NCBI RefSeq assembly: GCF_000383955.1 | Contig: NZ_KB913013.1 | Coordinates: forward strand, 4,731,694-4,795,693 | Reading direction: 5' to 3' | DNA from: Rudanella lutea DSM 19387 | Lineage (GTDB): Bacteria; Bacteroidota; Bacteroidia; Cytophagales; Spirosomataceae | DNA length: 64,000 nucleotides | Shown: piece after piece, positions 52,932 to 61,197 of the stretch | Layout of the letters: every line of letters begins with the position of its first letter | How positions within the stretch are numbered: position 1 is the stretch's first letter | Notes under the pieces: model-generated | What the model saw: only the letters and a program-made list of their open reading frames with translations | Database searches by the model: none | Told to the model about the DNA's origin: nothing | Program-made: the position numbers and the translations under genes

Positions 52932-53006
52932 GAGACGCAAGATGTTGCGTCTCCCCATCCGGCAAGAAAAAACCATCCGGTCTGGAGACGCAAGTTGTTG
53001 CGTCTC
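52932..53006. repeat. Two GAGACGCAA hairpins between permease and TolC genes
   Basis: 52932-52953 (GAGACGCAA-GATG-TTGCGTCTC) and 52985-53006 (GAGACGCAA-GTTG-TTGCGTCTC) are perfect 9-bp hairpins. A direct repeat CCATCCGG lies between them. They have the same layout as the pair at 45110-45184. Confidence 0.88.
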
Positions 53007-53028
53007 TACGGAACTACCAATTACCATT

Positions 53029-54327
53029 ATGAGACTCCTTGGTTTCCTTTTGTTCTTTCACTCTTTCACTCTTTCGCTCTTTGGACAGTCGCCCATCTCG
53101 CTGCCAGAAGCGTTGAAACAGGCACAAGCCAACCGGCTCGAACTGACCAATGGGCAGCTTCAGGTGCAGCTCTCGGGTAGTGACGAGGCCCGCCGGCGGG
53201 CGCGGTGGCAACCGCAGCTCAATGCCGGGGCCGACCTTCGCTGGAATACCCAAATACAGCGCAGCGTGATCAAAAACGCGCCGTTCGCCAATAATCAGGA
53301 TATTGTCCTTCGGTTTGGTACGCCCATCAATAACTTGCTGAATGTGCAGGCCGAGCAGAAGGTGTACGACGCCCAAAGCCGGGTAGAACGCGACATCAAT
53401 CGGCTGAACGTAGAAAGCCAGCAGGCCACGCTCGAACGGCTGAACGTAGATGTGCGGCAACAGGTGACCGAAGCGTATTATCAGGCGGTATTTAATCGGG
53501 AGAAAAAACGGCTCTCGGAACAGGCGCGGATGCGGGCGCAGACGTACCTCGATCAGGCCAAAACGCGCCTACAGGCGGGCACCTTGCTCGAGTCAGACTA
53601 CAATCGGTTTGTGCTCGACCTGAGCAATGCGGAATTAACTCTGCGGAACGACGGGCGGGATTACGCCCTCAGCCTCGACAACCTGCGCTACCGGATCAAT
53701 AGCCCGAATGCGGTGGAACCGGCCGACTCACTAACGGCTCTGTTTACCCAGTTTCAGGCTGATGAACGCACCACAAATGAGCGTATCGAACTGCGGCAGG
53801 AAGACCTGAGCCGACAGCTGAACCTCCTGAACGAACGAAAAGAACAGGCCCGGCTGTTGCCCGTGGTGTCGGCTTACGGCGCGTATGCCGCCCAACAGCT
53901 TGCTGATACATTCAATCCGTTTGCGTCGGGCACGTGGTTCCCGTACAATTACGTGGGCCTGCGGGTCAATGTTCCGCTTTTCGATGGTCGGCAAACTCGC
54001 CTGAACCGGCAGGAGTATGTAACGAGGGCGCAAATCAACCAGAATACGCTACAACGGCTCCGCAACGATTTCGACTACGAAACCCGCGCGGCCCGCAATA
54101 CTCTCGAACAAGCCCGCGAGAACCTGACCGAAACCCGGAAGAACATTGAACAGGCGCAGCGTATTCTGGCTATTGACCGGGTGCGGTTCGATGCCGGTAC
54201 GCTTCTGCTGGCCGATTTCCGCAACAGCGAGTACGCGGTCCAGCAAGCCGAGAACAATTACCTCCGGGCGGTTTACGACGTACTGCTGGGGCAACTGCAG
54301 GTCCGGAAAGCGTTGGGGAGTTTGTGA
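53029..54327 (+). CDS. TolC-family outer-membrane efflux protein
   Basis: 432 residues. A signal peptide (MRLLGFLLFFHSFTLSLFGQ) is followed by two OEP repeats: helical LPEALKQAQANRLELTNGQL, the conserved VRQQVTEAYYQAVFNREK, and in the second half VGLRVNVPLFDGRQTRLN and DFRNSEYAVQQAENNYLRAVYDVL. Trimers form an outer-membrane channel-tunnel. It is the last gene of the MarR-linked efflux operon and should receive substrate from the HlyD lipoprotein. ATG 53029 follows the repeat; the longer open frame from 52867 overlaps the permease gene. Confidence 0.93.
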   Translation: MRLLGFLLFFHSFTLSLFGQSPISLPEALKQAQANRLELTNGQLQVQLSGSDEARRRARWQPQLNAGADLRWNTQIQRSVIKNAPFANNQDIVLRFGTPINNLLNVQAEQKVYDAQSRVERDINRLNVESQQATLERLNVDVRQQVTEAYYQAVFNREKKRLSEQARMRAQTYLDQAKTRLQAGTLLESDYNRFVLDLSNAELTLRNDGRDYALSLDNLRYRINSPNAVEPADSLTALFTQFQADERTTNERIELRQEDLSRQLNLLNERKEQARLLPVVSAYGAYAAQQLADTFNPFASGTWFPYNYVGLRVNVPLFDGRQTRLNRQEYVTRAQINQNTLQRLRNDFDYETRAARNTLEQARENLTETRKNIEQAQRILAIDRVRFDAGTLLLADFRNSEYAVQQAENNYLRAVYDVLLGQLQVRKALGSL

Positions 54328-54367
54328 TTGGAAAGATTGTATAGATCGTTTGGCTAATAGTGGGGGC

Positions 54368-55150
54368 TCACCAGCCACCCCAATCCCTCACCACCTCGTA
54401 GCCAAACCGGGCAATCAGCCCAAATACGACTATCAGAAACAGCGCCCGGATAAATGCCGACCCGCGCCCGATGGCCATGCGGCTCCCGATAAACGACCCG
54501 GCCATGTTGCAGAGCATCATCGGGATGGCGAGTTCGTAGGTGACGTAGCCGTTCGTAATGAAGAAAATAAGCGACGATACATCGGCTACGACGTTGATGA
54601 TTTTGGCCTGTGCCGAGGCCCGTAGGAAGTCGAAGCCGAGTAAACTCACAAACCCGAATACCAACAGACTACCTGTGCCCGGCCCCACAAAGCCGTTGTA
54701 AAACCCGATGGCTCCACCCAGTGCCCCGGCCAGCCACGGTAGCTTGTCGGGGGCTATCCGCAGGTTTTCTTCCTGTCCCAGTGTTTTGTTACGATAGGTA
54801 TAGATGGCGATGCCTGTCATCAAAACCAGCATGATGGGTTTCAGCACGGCACCCGGTAGCAGGCTCGACAGCCGCGCGCCCAGAAACGAACAAATACTGG
54901 CCGCTACGGCCGCCCACAGCACAATAGGCCACGGCACGGCCACCCGCTGAACATATTGCCAGGCCGCTACACCCGTGCCCATAAACGACGAAAACCGGTT
55001 GGTGCCAATGACCCGCGGTACCGGAAAATGGGGGAAAAGCAGAAAGAGGGCGGGGATCTGAACCAGACCCCCACCGCCCACTACGGAGTCGATAAAACCG
55101 GCCGTCAGGGCCGTCAAACAAAGCAAAAAAAGGGTTGTAAACTCGGGCAT
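54368..55150 (-). CDS. TauE/SafE (TSUP) family transporter
   Basis: 260 residues, about eight transmembrane helices in two repeats with the TSUP motif GFIDSVVGGGGLVQIPALFLL near the N-terminus and its echo GGAIGFYNGFVGPGTGSLLVFGF in the second half. The family moves sulfite, sulfoacetate, taurine or similar anions; the substrate is not set. It converges with TolC, with no clear terminator between. ATG 55150 gives MPEFTTLFLLCLTALTAG; the TTG at 55162 is less likely. Confidence 0.9.
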   Translation of the reverse strand: MPEFTTLFLLCLTALTAGFIDSVVGGGGLVQIPALFLLFPHFPVPRVIGTNRFSSFMGTGVAAWQYVQRVAVPWPIVLWAAVAASICSFLGARLSSLLPGAVLKPIMLVLMTGIAIYTYRNKTLGQEENLRIAPDKLPWLAGALGGAIGFYNGFVGPGTGSLLVFGFVSLLGFDFLRASAQAKIINVVADVSSLIFFITNGYVTYELAIPMMLCNMAGSFIGSRMAIGRGSAFIRALFLIVVFGLIARFGYEVVRDWGGW

Positions 55151-55380
55151 ACGCGACGACAAAAGGCCAAAATTATACTTTACGAGGAACTTTGCTTTCG
55201 TAAATGTTTCACATCAAGAGCAAAACAGGACCGAGTCAGCCGCTTAGACTCACTTTCGGGTGCCTACCCGTGGAACAGGTTTGGATAATTCTGCGTACCT
55301 ATTGACTCGAATACCAAAATCGACAAACTTAGATAGTCCATTAGTTTAGGTTTCACCCTTTAAACAAACCGTGTGACACT

Positions 55381-55758
55381 ATGAGACTTCAAATTCATGC
55401 TGTGCACTTTACGGCCGACCGTAGCCTGCTCGATTTCATCCAGGCGAAGCTGAACAAGTTAGACACTTTCCACGACCGCATTATCAGTGGTGAGGTGTTT
55501 CTGAAACTCGACGGGTCGGAAACCAACAAAGTGAAAGAAAAAGTCATGGAGGTGCGGCTGCTCATTCCGGGCAAAGAGCTCTTCGTGAAAGAACACGATA
55601 AGACGTTTGAAAGCGCCACCGACCGCGTGTTGGAGGTGCTCAAAGATAAATTGGTTCGTTGCAAAGAGAAACGCAACGACTTTTCGAGTTCAACCATTGC
55701 GCAGGCCAAAGAGCGCATGAAAATGGACGAACCCGTCGAAGTTGATTTAGACGATTAA
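55381..55758 (+). CDS. hpf: Ribosome hibernation promoting factor HPF/RaiA
   Basis: 125 residues, the short HPF/YfiA form without the long C-terminal dimerisation domain. The fold is beta-alpha-beta-beta-beta-alpha: MRLQIHAVHFTADRSLLDFIQAKLNKL, KVKEKVMEVRLLIPG, and a basic helix ESATDRVLEVLKDKLVRCKEKR that contacts rRNA. It binds the 30S subunit at the A/P sites and stabilises idle ribosomes. It is monocistronic, with a strong terminator just downstream. The tail (MKMDEPVEVDLDD) is acidic. Confidence 0.94.
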   Translation: MRLQIHAVHFTADRSLLDFIQAKLNKLDTFHDRIISGEVFLKLDGSETNKVKEKVMEVRLLIPGKELFVKEHDKTFESATDRVLEVLKDKLVRCKEKRNDFSSSTIAQAKERMKMDEPVEVDLDD

Positions 55759-55778
55759 TACCTTATATCTCCTAACGT

Positions 55779-55815
55779 AAAAAGCCGCCGACTCCCTTGA
55801 GTTGGCGGCTTTTTT
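55779..55815 (+). terminator. Terminator of hpf
   Basis: AAAAGCCGCCGACTC pairs with GAGTTGGCGGCTTTT over a short loop and is followed by T6. The A-run before the stem could also serve the convergent metK. Confidence 0.93.
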
Positions 55816-55903
55816 AATGAATAATGATTGATGAATAATGCTCAGCGGCAACTAATTCTGTTTTCATTATTCATTAACCATTTTACACTATCCATTTTAC
55901 ACC
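55815..55903. repeat. AATGAATAATG/AATGTAAAATGG-type inverted repeat
   Basis: AATGAATAATGATTGATGAATAATG (55815-55840, quoted in part) is mirrored by CATTATTCATTAACCATTTTA. The right part continues as CACTATCCATTTTACACC, whose minus strand contains the metK stop codon. It is related in style to 49257-49348. Confidence 0.7.
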
Positions 55904-57174
55904 CCAAACGCTTCTTTGATTTTATCAACAAAATCGAGCTTCTCCCAGGTGAAGAGTTCAACCTCAACCTGCTTGGTGGAGCCGTTGGAGCCGAATGTTT
56001 TGGTAACCACTTCGTTTTTGCGACCCATGTGGCCGTAAGCAGCCGTTTCCGAATAAATCGGGTTGCGGAGTTTCAGGCGTTGCTCAATCGCGTAGGGACG
56101 CATGTCGAAGATCGACTCAATCTGGCGGGCAATCTCGCCGTCGGTCATATCGACTTTGGCCGTGCCGTACGTGTTCACGTATAAGCCGCAGGGTTTGGCC
56201 ACCCCGATAGCGTACGACACCTGAACCAGTACCTGATCGCACAGACCCGCTGCCACCATGTTTTTGGCAATGTGACGCGTGGCATATGCTGCCGAACGGT
56301 CAACTTTCGAGGGGTCTTTGCCTGAGAAAGCACCACCGCCGTGTGCGCCTTTGCCGCCGTAGGTATCTACGATGATCTTACGGCCCGTCAGGCCGGTATC
56401 GCCGTGGGGGCCACCAATCACAAACTTACCCGTGGGGTTGATGTAATAGGTGATATCGCCCGTAAACAAAGCCTGAAGTTCGGGCTTCAGCTTGGCCTTC
56501 ACCCGCGGAATCACGATGTTGATGATGTCTTCCCGGATTTTGGCCAGCATCGCTTCGTCAGAGTCGAAATCGTCGTGCTGCGTTGAAACCACGATGGTGT
56601 CGATCCGAACGGGCCGGTCGTCGTCTGAGTACTCAATCGTCACCTGCGACTTGGCGTCGGGGCGGAGGTACGGAATCAGATCCGCGTGGTTGTTCCGAAT
56701 ATCCGACAGCTCCTGCAGAATTTTGTGCGAGAGGTCGAGCGGTAGCGGCATGAAGTTTTCGGTCTCGTTGGTGGCGTAGCCAAACATCATACCCTGATCA
56801 CCGGCACCCTGCGCATTGGCTTTGGTCTCGAAATCGTCATTAGCTACAGCCCGATCAACCCCCTGATTAATGTCGGCCGACTGATCGTGCAGGGCGGAGA
56901 AAATACCGCACGAGTTTGCCTCAAACATGTATTCGCTCTTGGTGTAGCCGATTCGGCGGATCACCTCGCGGGTAATTTTCTGAACGTCGAGGTAGGTTTC
57001 GGTTTTGATCTCACCGGCCAGCACTACCTGACCTGTGGTTACGAGGGTCTCGCAAGCCACCTTACTCGACGGATCGTAGGCAAGGAAATTATCAATCAGC
57101 GCGTCCGAGATCTGATCGGCGACTTTATCGGGGTGTCCTTCCGAAACGGATTCGGAGGTAAACAGATACGGCAT
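55897..57174 (-). CDS. metK: S-adenosylmethionine synthase
   Basis: 425 residues, slightly longer than the E. coli enzyme. All three family blocks are present: [28 protein letters not shown] (ATP/Met site), [16 protein letters not shown], and [21 protein letters not shown]-type segment [19 protein letters not shown]. It makes SAM from methionine and ATP in the cytoplasm. It stands behind the lycopene cyclase gene on the same strand but has its own -7 box, and converges with hpf. A repeat element abuts and provides the stop region. Confidence 0.97.
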   Translation of the reverse strand: MPYLFTSESVSEGHPDKVADQISDALIDNFLAYDPSSKVACETLVTTGQVVLAGEIKTETYLDVQKITREVIRRIGYTKSEYMFEANSCGIFSALHDQSADINQGVDRAVANDDFETKANAQGAGDQGMMFGYATNETENFMPLPLDLSHKILQELSDIRNNHADLIPYLRPDAKSQVTIEYSDDDRPVRIDTIVVSTQHDDFDSDEAMLAKIREDIINIVIPRVKAKLKPELQALFTGDITYYINPTGKFVIGGPHGDTGLTGRKIIVDTYGGKGAHGGGAFSGKDPSKVDRSAAYATRHIAKNMVAAGLCDQVLVQVSYAIGVAKPCGLYVNTYGTAKVDMTDGEIARQIESIFDMRPYAIEQRLKLRNPIYSETAAYGHMGRKNEVVTKTFGSNGSTKQVEVELFTWEKLDFVDKIKEAFGV

Positions 57175-57203
57175 ATTGTCGGTCTGAACGTAGTTTTAAA
57201 GCA

Positions 57204-57211
57204 CAAAAGTA
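57204..57211 (-). promoter_or_regulatory. -7 box upstream of metK
   Basis: TACTTTTG on the minus strand matches TAnnTTTG and lies 30 nt before the metK ATG. No TTG was found at the ideal -33 spacing. Confidence 0.5.
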
Positions 57212-57267
57212 AGAGTTTAGCGTTCAAAAACCGTACCGTACTGGCGAGTTGCCCGTTTCAGGAGACG

Positions 57268-58422
57268 TTAGCTCAGTAACTTCCGGCGCAATACGTCAAA
57301 CAGAGCTACCGTAAAGGGGCCTTTCGGCATCGACCACATTACCCGTAGGTCTTCGCCAAAGCTGGTGTCTTCGTCCAGAAACTTAAAAACCTGCGCCGGG
57401 CTGTTGTGCTCGTACAGTAGCGTAAACATATCGTCGGCGGGGTAGCGGTGCTTCTGAAGTACATTCAGAAAAATGCTGTCGTAGAGCTTGAAGCGGCTCT
57501 TGAGCCACGACTTTTGACGGAACGGTTTTCCGGTCTGAGCGAGGTTCTGCACCAGCTCCCGGAGGTAGCGCTGGGTGCGCTGAAAGGTGTAGCCCGTTGA
57601 AGCCTTGGTATGCCCGCCTGCTGTACCGATTCGGACAATATGCTCCGATGGGTTTTCCTGCGTAGATACGTCCGACATCGGAATCACACCAAACTCGGTT
57701 TCGCAGATCTGGTACGTGCCGGTGTCTAAATGCTGGGAAATGTACTGGGCCAAAGCGGCCTCGTAATCGGCATCGGTCAGCAGGGTTTCGTTGAACAGGG
57801 TAAACTCAATCAGGGCCGTCTGCGCATCGAAAGGCAGAACGTACACAAACCGGCAGTCGCCGTGCTGGGCCACCCGAAAATCCATCATCCGGGGCTGATC
57901 GACGTTGAAACAGGGCTTCTCTGTCCGAATGACCCACCCTTTGAAATGTTGCAACAGGTTGTGGTTGTCGGGGTCGTCGAGTTTGAGCGCAAAGGTGCTA
58001 TCGAACACGTAGTCGGCAATGAGGGGCTCATCGTCGGCAATGACAAATCCACCCTGAGCGGTTTCTTTGATGCGGTTAATAGTAGCCTGCCTGATTTCGA
58101 TATTCGGAAACCGGGACAGATGCTCCTGAATGTGGGCATAAAAATCAATACCCCGCAGCATTTTGTAGCGGTAATCGCCAATATTCAGCAAACCCGAAAG
58201 CGTAGTACCATGAAACTCGACTCGGTTCCAGTTACGAAACAGAATCGACTCAAACGGGCCCTCGCCCCGTTCCCAAAAACACCAGGTACGGTCGTTACGG
58301 TTTTTTGATTCGCGGTCGAGCAGTAAAATGGAGCGGTCGCGCAGGGGCGATTGAGTCAGGTAATAGGCCATACTCAACCCAGCCATGCCACCGCCTGCAA
58401 TGATGAAGTCGTATTTTTTCAT
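57268..58422 (-). CDS. crtY: Lycopene cyclase (CrtY type)
   Basis: 384 residues. The N-terminal FAD-binding motif DFIIAGGGMAGLSMAYYL, the cyclase-specific NDRTWCFWE, VFDSTF..., DFRVAQHGDCRFVYVLP, and GTAGGHTKASTGYTFQRTQR match the CrtY flavoprotein family. It converts the psi ends of lycopene to beta rings, giving beta-carotene, at the inner membrane. No other carotenoid gene is in the window, so the rest of the pathway must lie elsewhere. It is read toward metK with a 93-nt spacer. Confidence 0.92.
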   Translation of the reverse strand: MKKYDFIIAGGGMAGLSMAYYLTQSPLRDRSILLLDRESKNRNDRTWCFWERGEGPFESILFRNWNRVEFHGTTLSGLLNIGDYRYKMLRGIDFYAHIQEHLSRFPNIEIRQATINRIKETAQGGFVIADDEPLIADYVFDSTFALKLDDPDNHNLLQHFKGWVIRTEKPCFNVDQPRMMDFRVAQHGDCRFVYVLPFDAQTALIEFTLFNETLLTDADYEAALAQYISQHLDTGTYQICETEFGVIPMSDVSTQENPSEHIVRIGTAGGHTKASTGYTFQRTQRYLRELVQNLAQTGKPFRQKSWLKSRFKLYDSIFLNVLQKHRYPADDMFTLLYEHNSPAQVFKFLDEDTSFGEDLRVMWSMPKGPFTVALFDVLRRKLLS

Positions 58423-58438
58423 CGGGTTGATGACACAC

Positions 58439-58468
58439 TAAAGCCCCGCCGATTGCCGACAGGGCTTT
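58439..58468. repeat. AAAGCCC/GGGCTTT inverted repeat
   Basis: AAAGCCC and GGGCTTT flank a partly self-complementary CGCCGATTGCCGACA loop, between lipA and crtY. It could be a terminator for lipA read-through, though the T-run is short. Confidence 0.5.
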
Positions 58469-58502
58469 ACCGTATAACTATACGTTCTGTAACTTGTTTG
58501 CG

Positions 58503-58549
58503 TTCTGCCGCGATGGCATCTTGTTTTGAAAGATGCCATCGCGGCAGAA
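58503..58549. repeat. Perfect 20-bp inverted repeat
   Basis: TTCTGCCGCGATGGCATCTT (58503-58522) and AAGATGCCATCGCGGCAGAA (58530-58549) around the 7-nt loop GTTTTGA. It has no T-run, so it is not a classical terminator. It lies downstream of lipA and upstream of crtY. Confidence 0.92.
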
Positions 58550-58582
58550 TAGGACCGGGGGCACCCGGCGGTTAACCCCGCC

Positions 58583-59461
58583 CTACACCAGCACGTGCCG
58601 TTCGGCGTGGTAGCTCGACCGTACCAACGGTCCCGACTCTACGTACTTGAGACCCCGGCGCAGGCCTTCTTCGCGGTAGCGGTCAAACTGCTCGGGCGTA
58701 ATCCATTCGATCACCTCGTGGTGCATCTTGGTGGGCTGCAGGTACTGACCCAGCGTCAGGATGTCCAGTCCGTTTTCGGCCAGGTCATCCATGGCCTTGT
58801 GCACTTCGTCGGTGGTTTCGCCCAGGCCGAGCATAATGCCGGTTTTGGTGCGTTGGCCGTACTCTTTGGTCCGCCGAATCTGCTCCAGGCTACGCTCGTA
58901 GCGGGCTTGCGGCCGCACGCGCCGGTAGAGCCGCTCCACCGTTTCCATGTTGTGCGACACCACCTCCTGACCGGCCTCAATCATCCGAATGAGCGCATCC
59001 CAGTTGCTTTTTACATCAGGAATGAGCGTTTCGATGGTTGTAGTGGGCGAGGCTTCTTTCACCGCCCGCACGGTTTGGTACCAGATTTCGGCCCCGCGGT
59101 CTTTCAACTCATCGCGGTTTACGGAGGTAATCACGGCATGTTTGACTTTCATCAAAACGATGGCCTCGGCTACGCGCCGGGGTTCGTCGGTATCGTATTC
59201 GTTGGGCCGACCGGTGGCCACGGCGCAAAAGGTACAGCTCCGGGTACACACATTTCCCAGAATCATGAAGGTTGCCGTGCCGGCGCCCCAGCACTCGCCC
59301 ATGTTGGGGCAGTTGCCTGATTCGCAGATGGTATGGAGCTTATAAGTATCGACAAGTTTGCGGACTTTGGCGTATTCGGGGCCAACCGGCAACTTCACGC
59401 GCAGCCAGTCGGGCCGCTTTTTGCGTTGCTCGGTGGAGGGGATAACGGGTAGTTCGATCAT
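58583..59461 (-). CDS. lipA: Lipoyl synthase
   Basis: 292 residues. Both 4Fe-4S clusters are visible: the auxiliary site [12 protein letters not shown] (C-x4-C-x5-C) and the radical-SAM site CTRSCTFC (C-x3-C-x2-C); the C-terminal RSSYHAE carries the conserved Ser ligand. It inserts two sulfurs into octanoyl chains bound to lipoyl domains. The open frame extends to 59497, but ATG 59461 ([20 protein letters not shown]) matches the family start. The gene is upstream of crtY, with several hairpins between. Confidence 0.97.
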   Translation of the reverse strand: MIELPVIPSTEQRKKRPDWLRVKLPVGPEYAKVRKLVDTYKLHTICESGNCPNMGECWGAGTATFMILGNVCTRSCTFCAVATGRPNEYDTDEPRRVAEAIVLMKVKHAVITSVNRDELKDRGAEIWYQTVRAVKEASPTTTIETLIPDVKSNWDALIRMIEAGQEVVSHNMETVERLYRRVRPQARYERSLEQIRRTKEYGQRTKTGIMLGLGETTDEVHKAMDDLAENGLDILTLGQYLQPTKMHHEVIEWITPEQFDRYREEGLRRGLKYVESGPLVRSSYHAERHVLV

Positions 59462-59578
59462 GGTACGACCTCGTTCGGTGTTTTTTACAGAATGCAAATC
59501 TACGGGCTAAAGTTCGGAATGCCCACCCAAAACCCCCATCTGTTGGGGCAAGCGGAATCTCTTCTCGGCGGCCTCATT

Positions 59579-60184
59579 TTACGGGTTTGGCTGAGCCGGC
59601 TCCACCCGCCTGAGTTCCAGCGAAACCGTCTTCTTGAAACGCGGGTCGCTACTGCTGTAAAACGACGAGCCTCCCGGCCGAATGTACGCAAAACGGAGCG
59701 TCAGTCGCATCTGATCGGCACGCCACTGATTGTCGCTGCTTTCGGTATCGTTGATATAAAAGTTGGGTGTTACGGGGTATTTGCCATCCTGCGTGGTGAA
59801 ATCGAGACTGAACTGATGGTCGTTGGTCCGGTCAACGGTCCCGTTTAGCTCGTAAACTTCCCGTCCGAGTCGGCTGCTTACGGTGGCTACCCCATCGAAG
59901 GCCCGTTTGTCCTTACGACGTCGGCGCGACTTCCGGCTAGTTCGGGCCAGCCGTTCATCGTCGGTCAGGGGCACGTCGATTCGTAAGTTCAGGGTTTTTG
60001 AAACCCCGTCGGGATCGCGAAATACGCCCTGCCAGGTGCCCACCAGTAAGGGTTCGGTTTGGCTGTACGCCCACGGCTGGGTGTACTGATCGATAAATTT
60101 GCCTCCATAAAACCGGATCACCGCCCCAACTATGCCCACTACCAATGCCAGCACAAAAATTGATAAACACCCTTTCCCTTTCAT
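59579..60184 (-). CDS. Membrane-anchored hypothetical protein
   Basis: 201 residues, no family recognised. One N-terminal transmembrane helix (CLSIFVLALVVGIVGAVIRF, about residues 6-25) is followed by an extracytoplasmic, mostly beta region (LLVGTWQGVFRDPDG, YELNGTVDRTNDHQFSLDF) with a strongly basic patch (ARTSRKSRRRRKDKR, about 80-95). The GTWxGxF opening resembles lipocalin-like lipid-binding proteins, but this is weak. It lies downstream of the outer-membrane protein gene at 60300 on the same strand, with a terminator between, so it is probably a separate unit. Confidence 0.7.
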   Translation of the reverse strand: MKGKGCLSIFVLALVVGIVGAVIRFYGGKFIDQYTQPWAYSQTEPLLVGTWQGVFRDPDGVSKTLNLRIDVPLTDDERLARTSRKSRRRRKDKRAFDGVATVSSRLGREVYELNGTVDRTNDHQFSLDFTTQDGKYPVTPNFYINDTESSDNQWRADQMRLTLRFAYIRPGGSSFYSSSDPRFKKTVSLELRRVEPAQPNP

Positions 60185-60244
60185 ACCGCTAAGTTAGTAA
60201 TCCAGAGGTCTTTCCGACGCCGGTTGCTAAATCGCAGGCTGAGA

Positions 60245-60283
60245 AAACAAAAAGCGGAGCCCCGGCTGAGGTTCCGCTTTTCT
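60245..60283 (-). terminator. Terminator of the gene at 60300
   Basis: On the minus strand AAAAGCGGAACC pairs with GGCTCCGCTTTT and is followed by TGTTTTC. It lies 17 nt after the stop codon. Confidence 0.85.
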
Positions 60284-60299
60284 ATCCGGAAATAGTTGT

Positions 60300-61079
60300 T
60301 TATTTCTTTGATCCAAAAAACAAGGTAGCGTAGCCTGATGAGAAGAACGCCCGCTTATCGGCTCCGGCCATGATGGAGATAGGGCTGGGGAACAGTTCGG
60401 CCAGAAAACCGATTTCGATCCCTGTGGTATTGTTGCGGAATGCGCTCAATTCAAAATTGACAGCCGCTTTCACGTTGGCACCTGCCGTAAACTTCGACTC
60501 ACCGAAGCCCCGAAACAGACCGCCCGAACCGGTGGGCAACGCCCCTGTGCCCGGTTGGCCACCCGTGCCGTAGAGTGAAGAAGCGGGCACCGTACGGGTG
60601 CGGTTGCCGCTTTCGCTGATCGTGACGTAGTAGGGCTTTACGATACCCAATGAAGGCCCAACGGCAAAGATGGCGTTGATTGAGATACCTTCGTCGGCGC
60701 TGCGTTCAAACAAAGAGATTTCGCGTCCGTACTGCGGGCGTACCACAAAGAGGTAGTTTTCTTTGCCGTACGTAAACCGTGAACCTGTAAAATTTACGGC
60801 TTGTTGCACCTCTTTCGGGTGCTTTACATTCACAATTTCTACAGCTAAGTAGCGGTACTGCGGCCGTCCCAGAAAGGTCTCAGAAAGGCGTTTGCTTTGC
60901 CGGAACGCAAAACCGCCTAAAAGCCCCGAGTTGGTGTTGGTTGTTACGCCGAAGGTGGTCACGGACTTGTATGGTTCATCTTCGGCGTCGGCGGACTGCT
61001 GCATCTGTGCATAGCTCGGCCCTGCCAGCAGCAGAGAAGAGACTAATCCTACACCTAAAAATTTGTATAAGCGTTGCAT
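60300..61079 (-). CDS. Putative outer-membrane beta-barrel protein
   Basis: 259 residues. A signal peptide (LYKFLGVGLVSSLLLAGPSYAQ) is followed by alternating amphipathic strands (TNTNSGLLGGFAFRQSKR, LAVEIVNVKHPKEVQQAV, AAVNFELSAFRNNTTGIEIGFLAELF) and an aromatic C-terminal strand (FFSSGYATLFFGSKK), as in small outer-membrane barrels of Bacteroidota. The function is unknown. It is divergent from osmC, with a 118-nt spacer holding a GGTTAAC palindrome. Confidence 0.75.
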   Translation of the reverse strand: MQRLYKFLGVGLVSSLLLAGPSYAQMQQSADAEDEPYKSVTTFGVTTNTNSGLLGGFAFRQSKRLSETFLGRPQYRYLAVEIVNVKHPKEVQQAVNFTGSRFTYGKENYLFVVRPQYGREISLFERSADEGISINAIFAVGPSLGIVKPYYVTISESGNRTRTVPASSLYGTGGQPGTGALPTGSGGLFRGFGESKFTAGANVKAAVNFELSAFRNNTTGIEIGFLAELFPSPISIMAGADKRAFFSSGYATLFFGSKK

Positions 61080-61149
61080 GACCGTGAGTTTCAGGAACTA
61101 AAAATAAAAAGAAAAGAGCAGTTTACAATAAAATGTCCATTTGCTTTTA

Positions 61150-61166
61150 GGTTAACGATGTTAACC
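61150..61166. promoter_or_regulatory. GGTTAAC-GAT-GTTAACC palindrome
   Basis: A perfect 7-bp inverted repeat with a 3-nt centre, ending 4 nt before the osmC -7 box. It could be an operator for osmC or the divergent gene. Confidence 0.55.
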
Positions 61167-61170
61167 GTTT

Positions 61171-61178
61171 TATGTTTG
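61171..61178 (+). promoter_or_regulatory. -7 box of osmC
   Basis: TATGTTTG matches TAnnTTTG, 19 nt before the ATG at 61198, with GAGGGGA in between as a ribosome-binding site. The -33 position is taken by the GGTTAAC palindrome. Confidence 0.55.
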
Positions 61179-61197
61179 AGGGGAAACGCGATGAATT

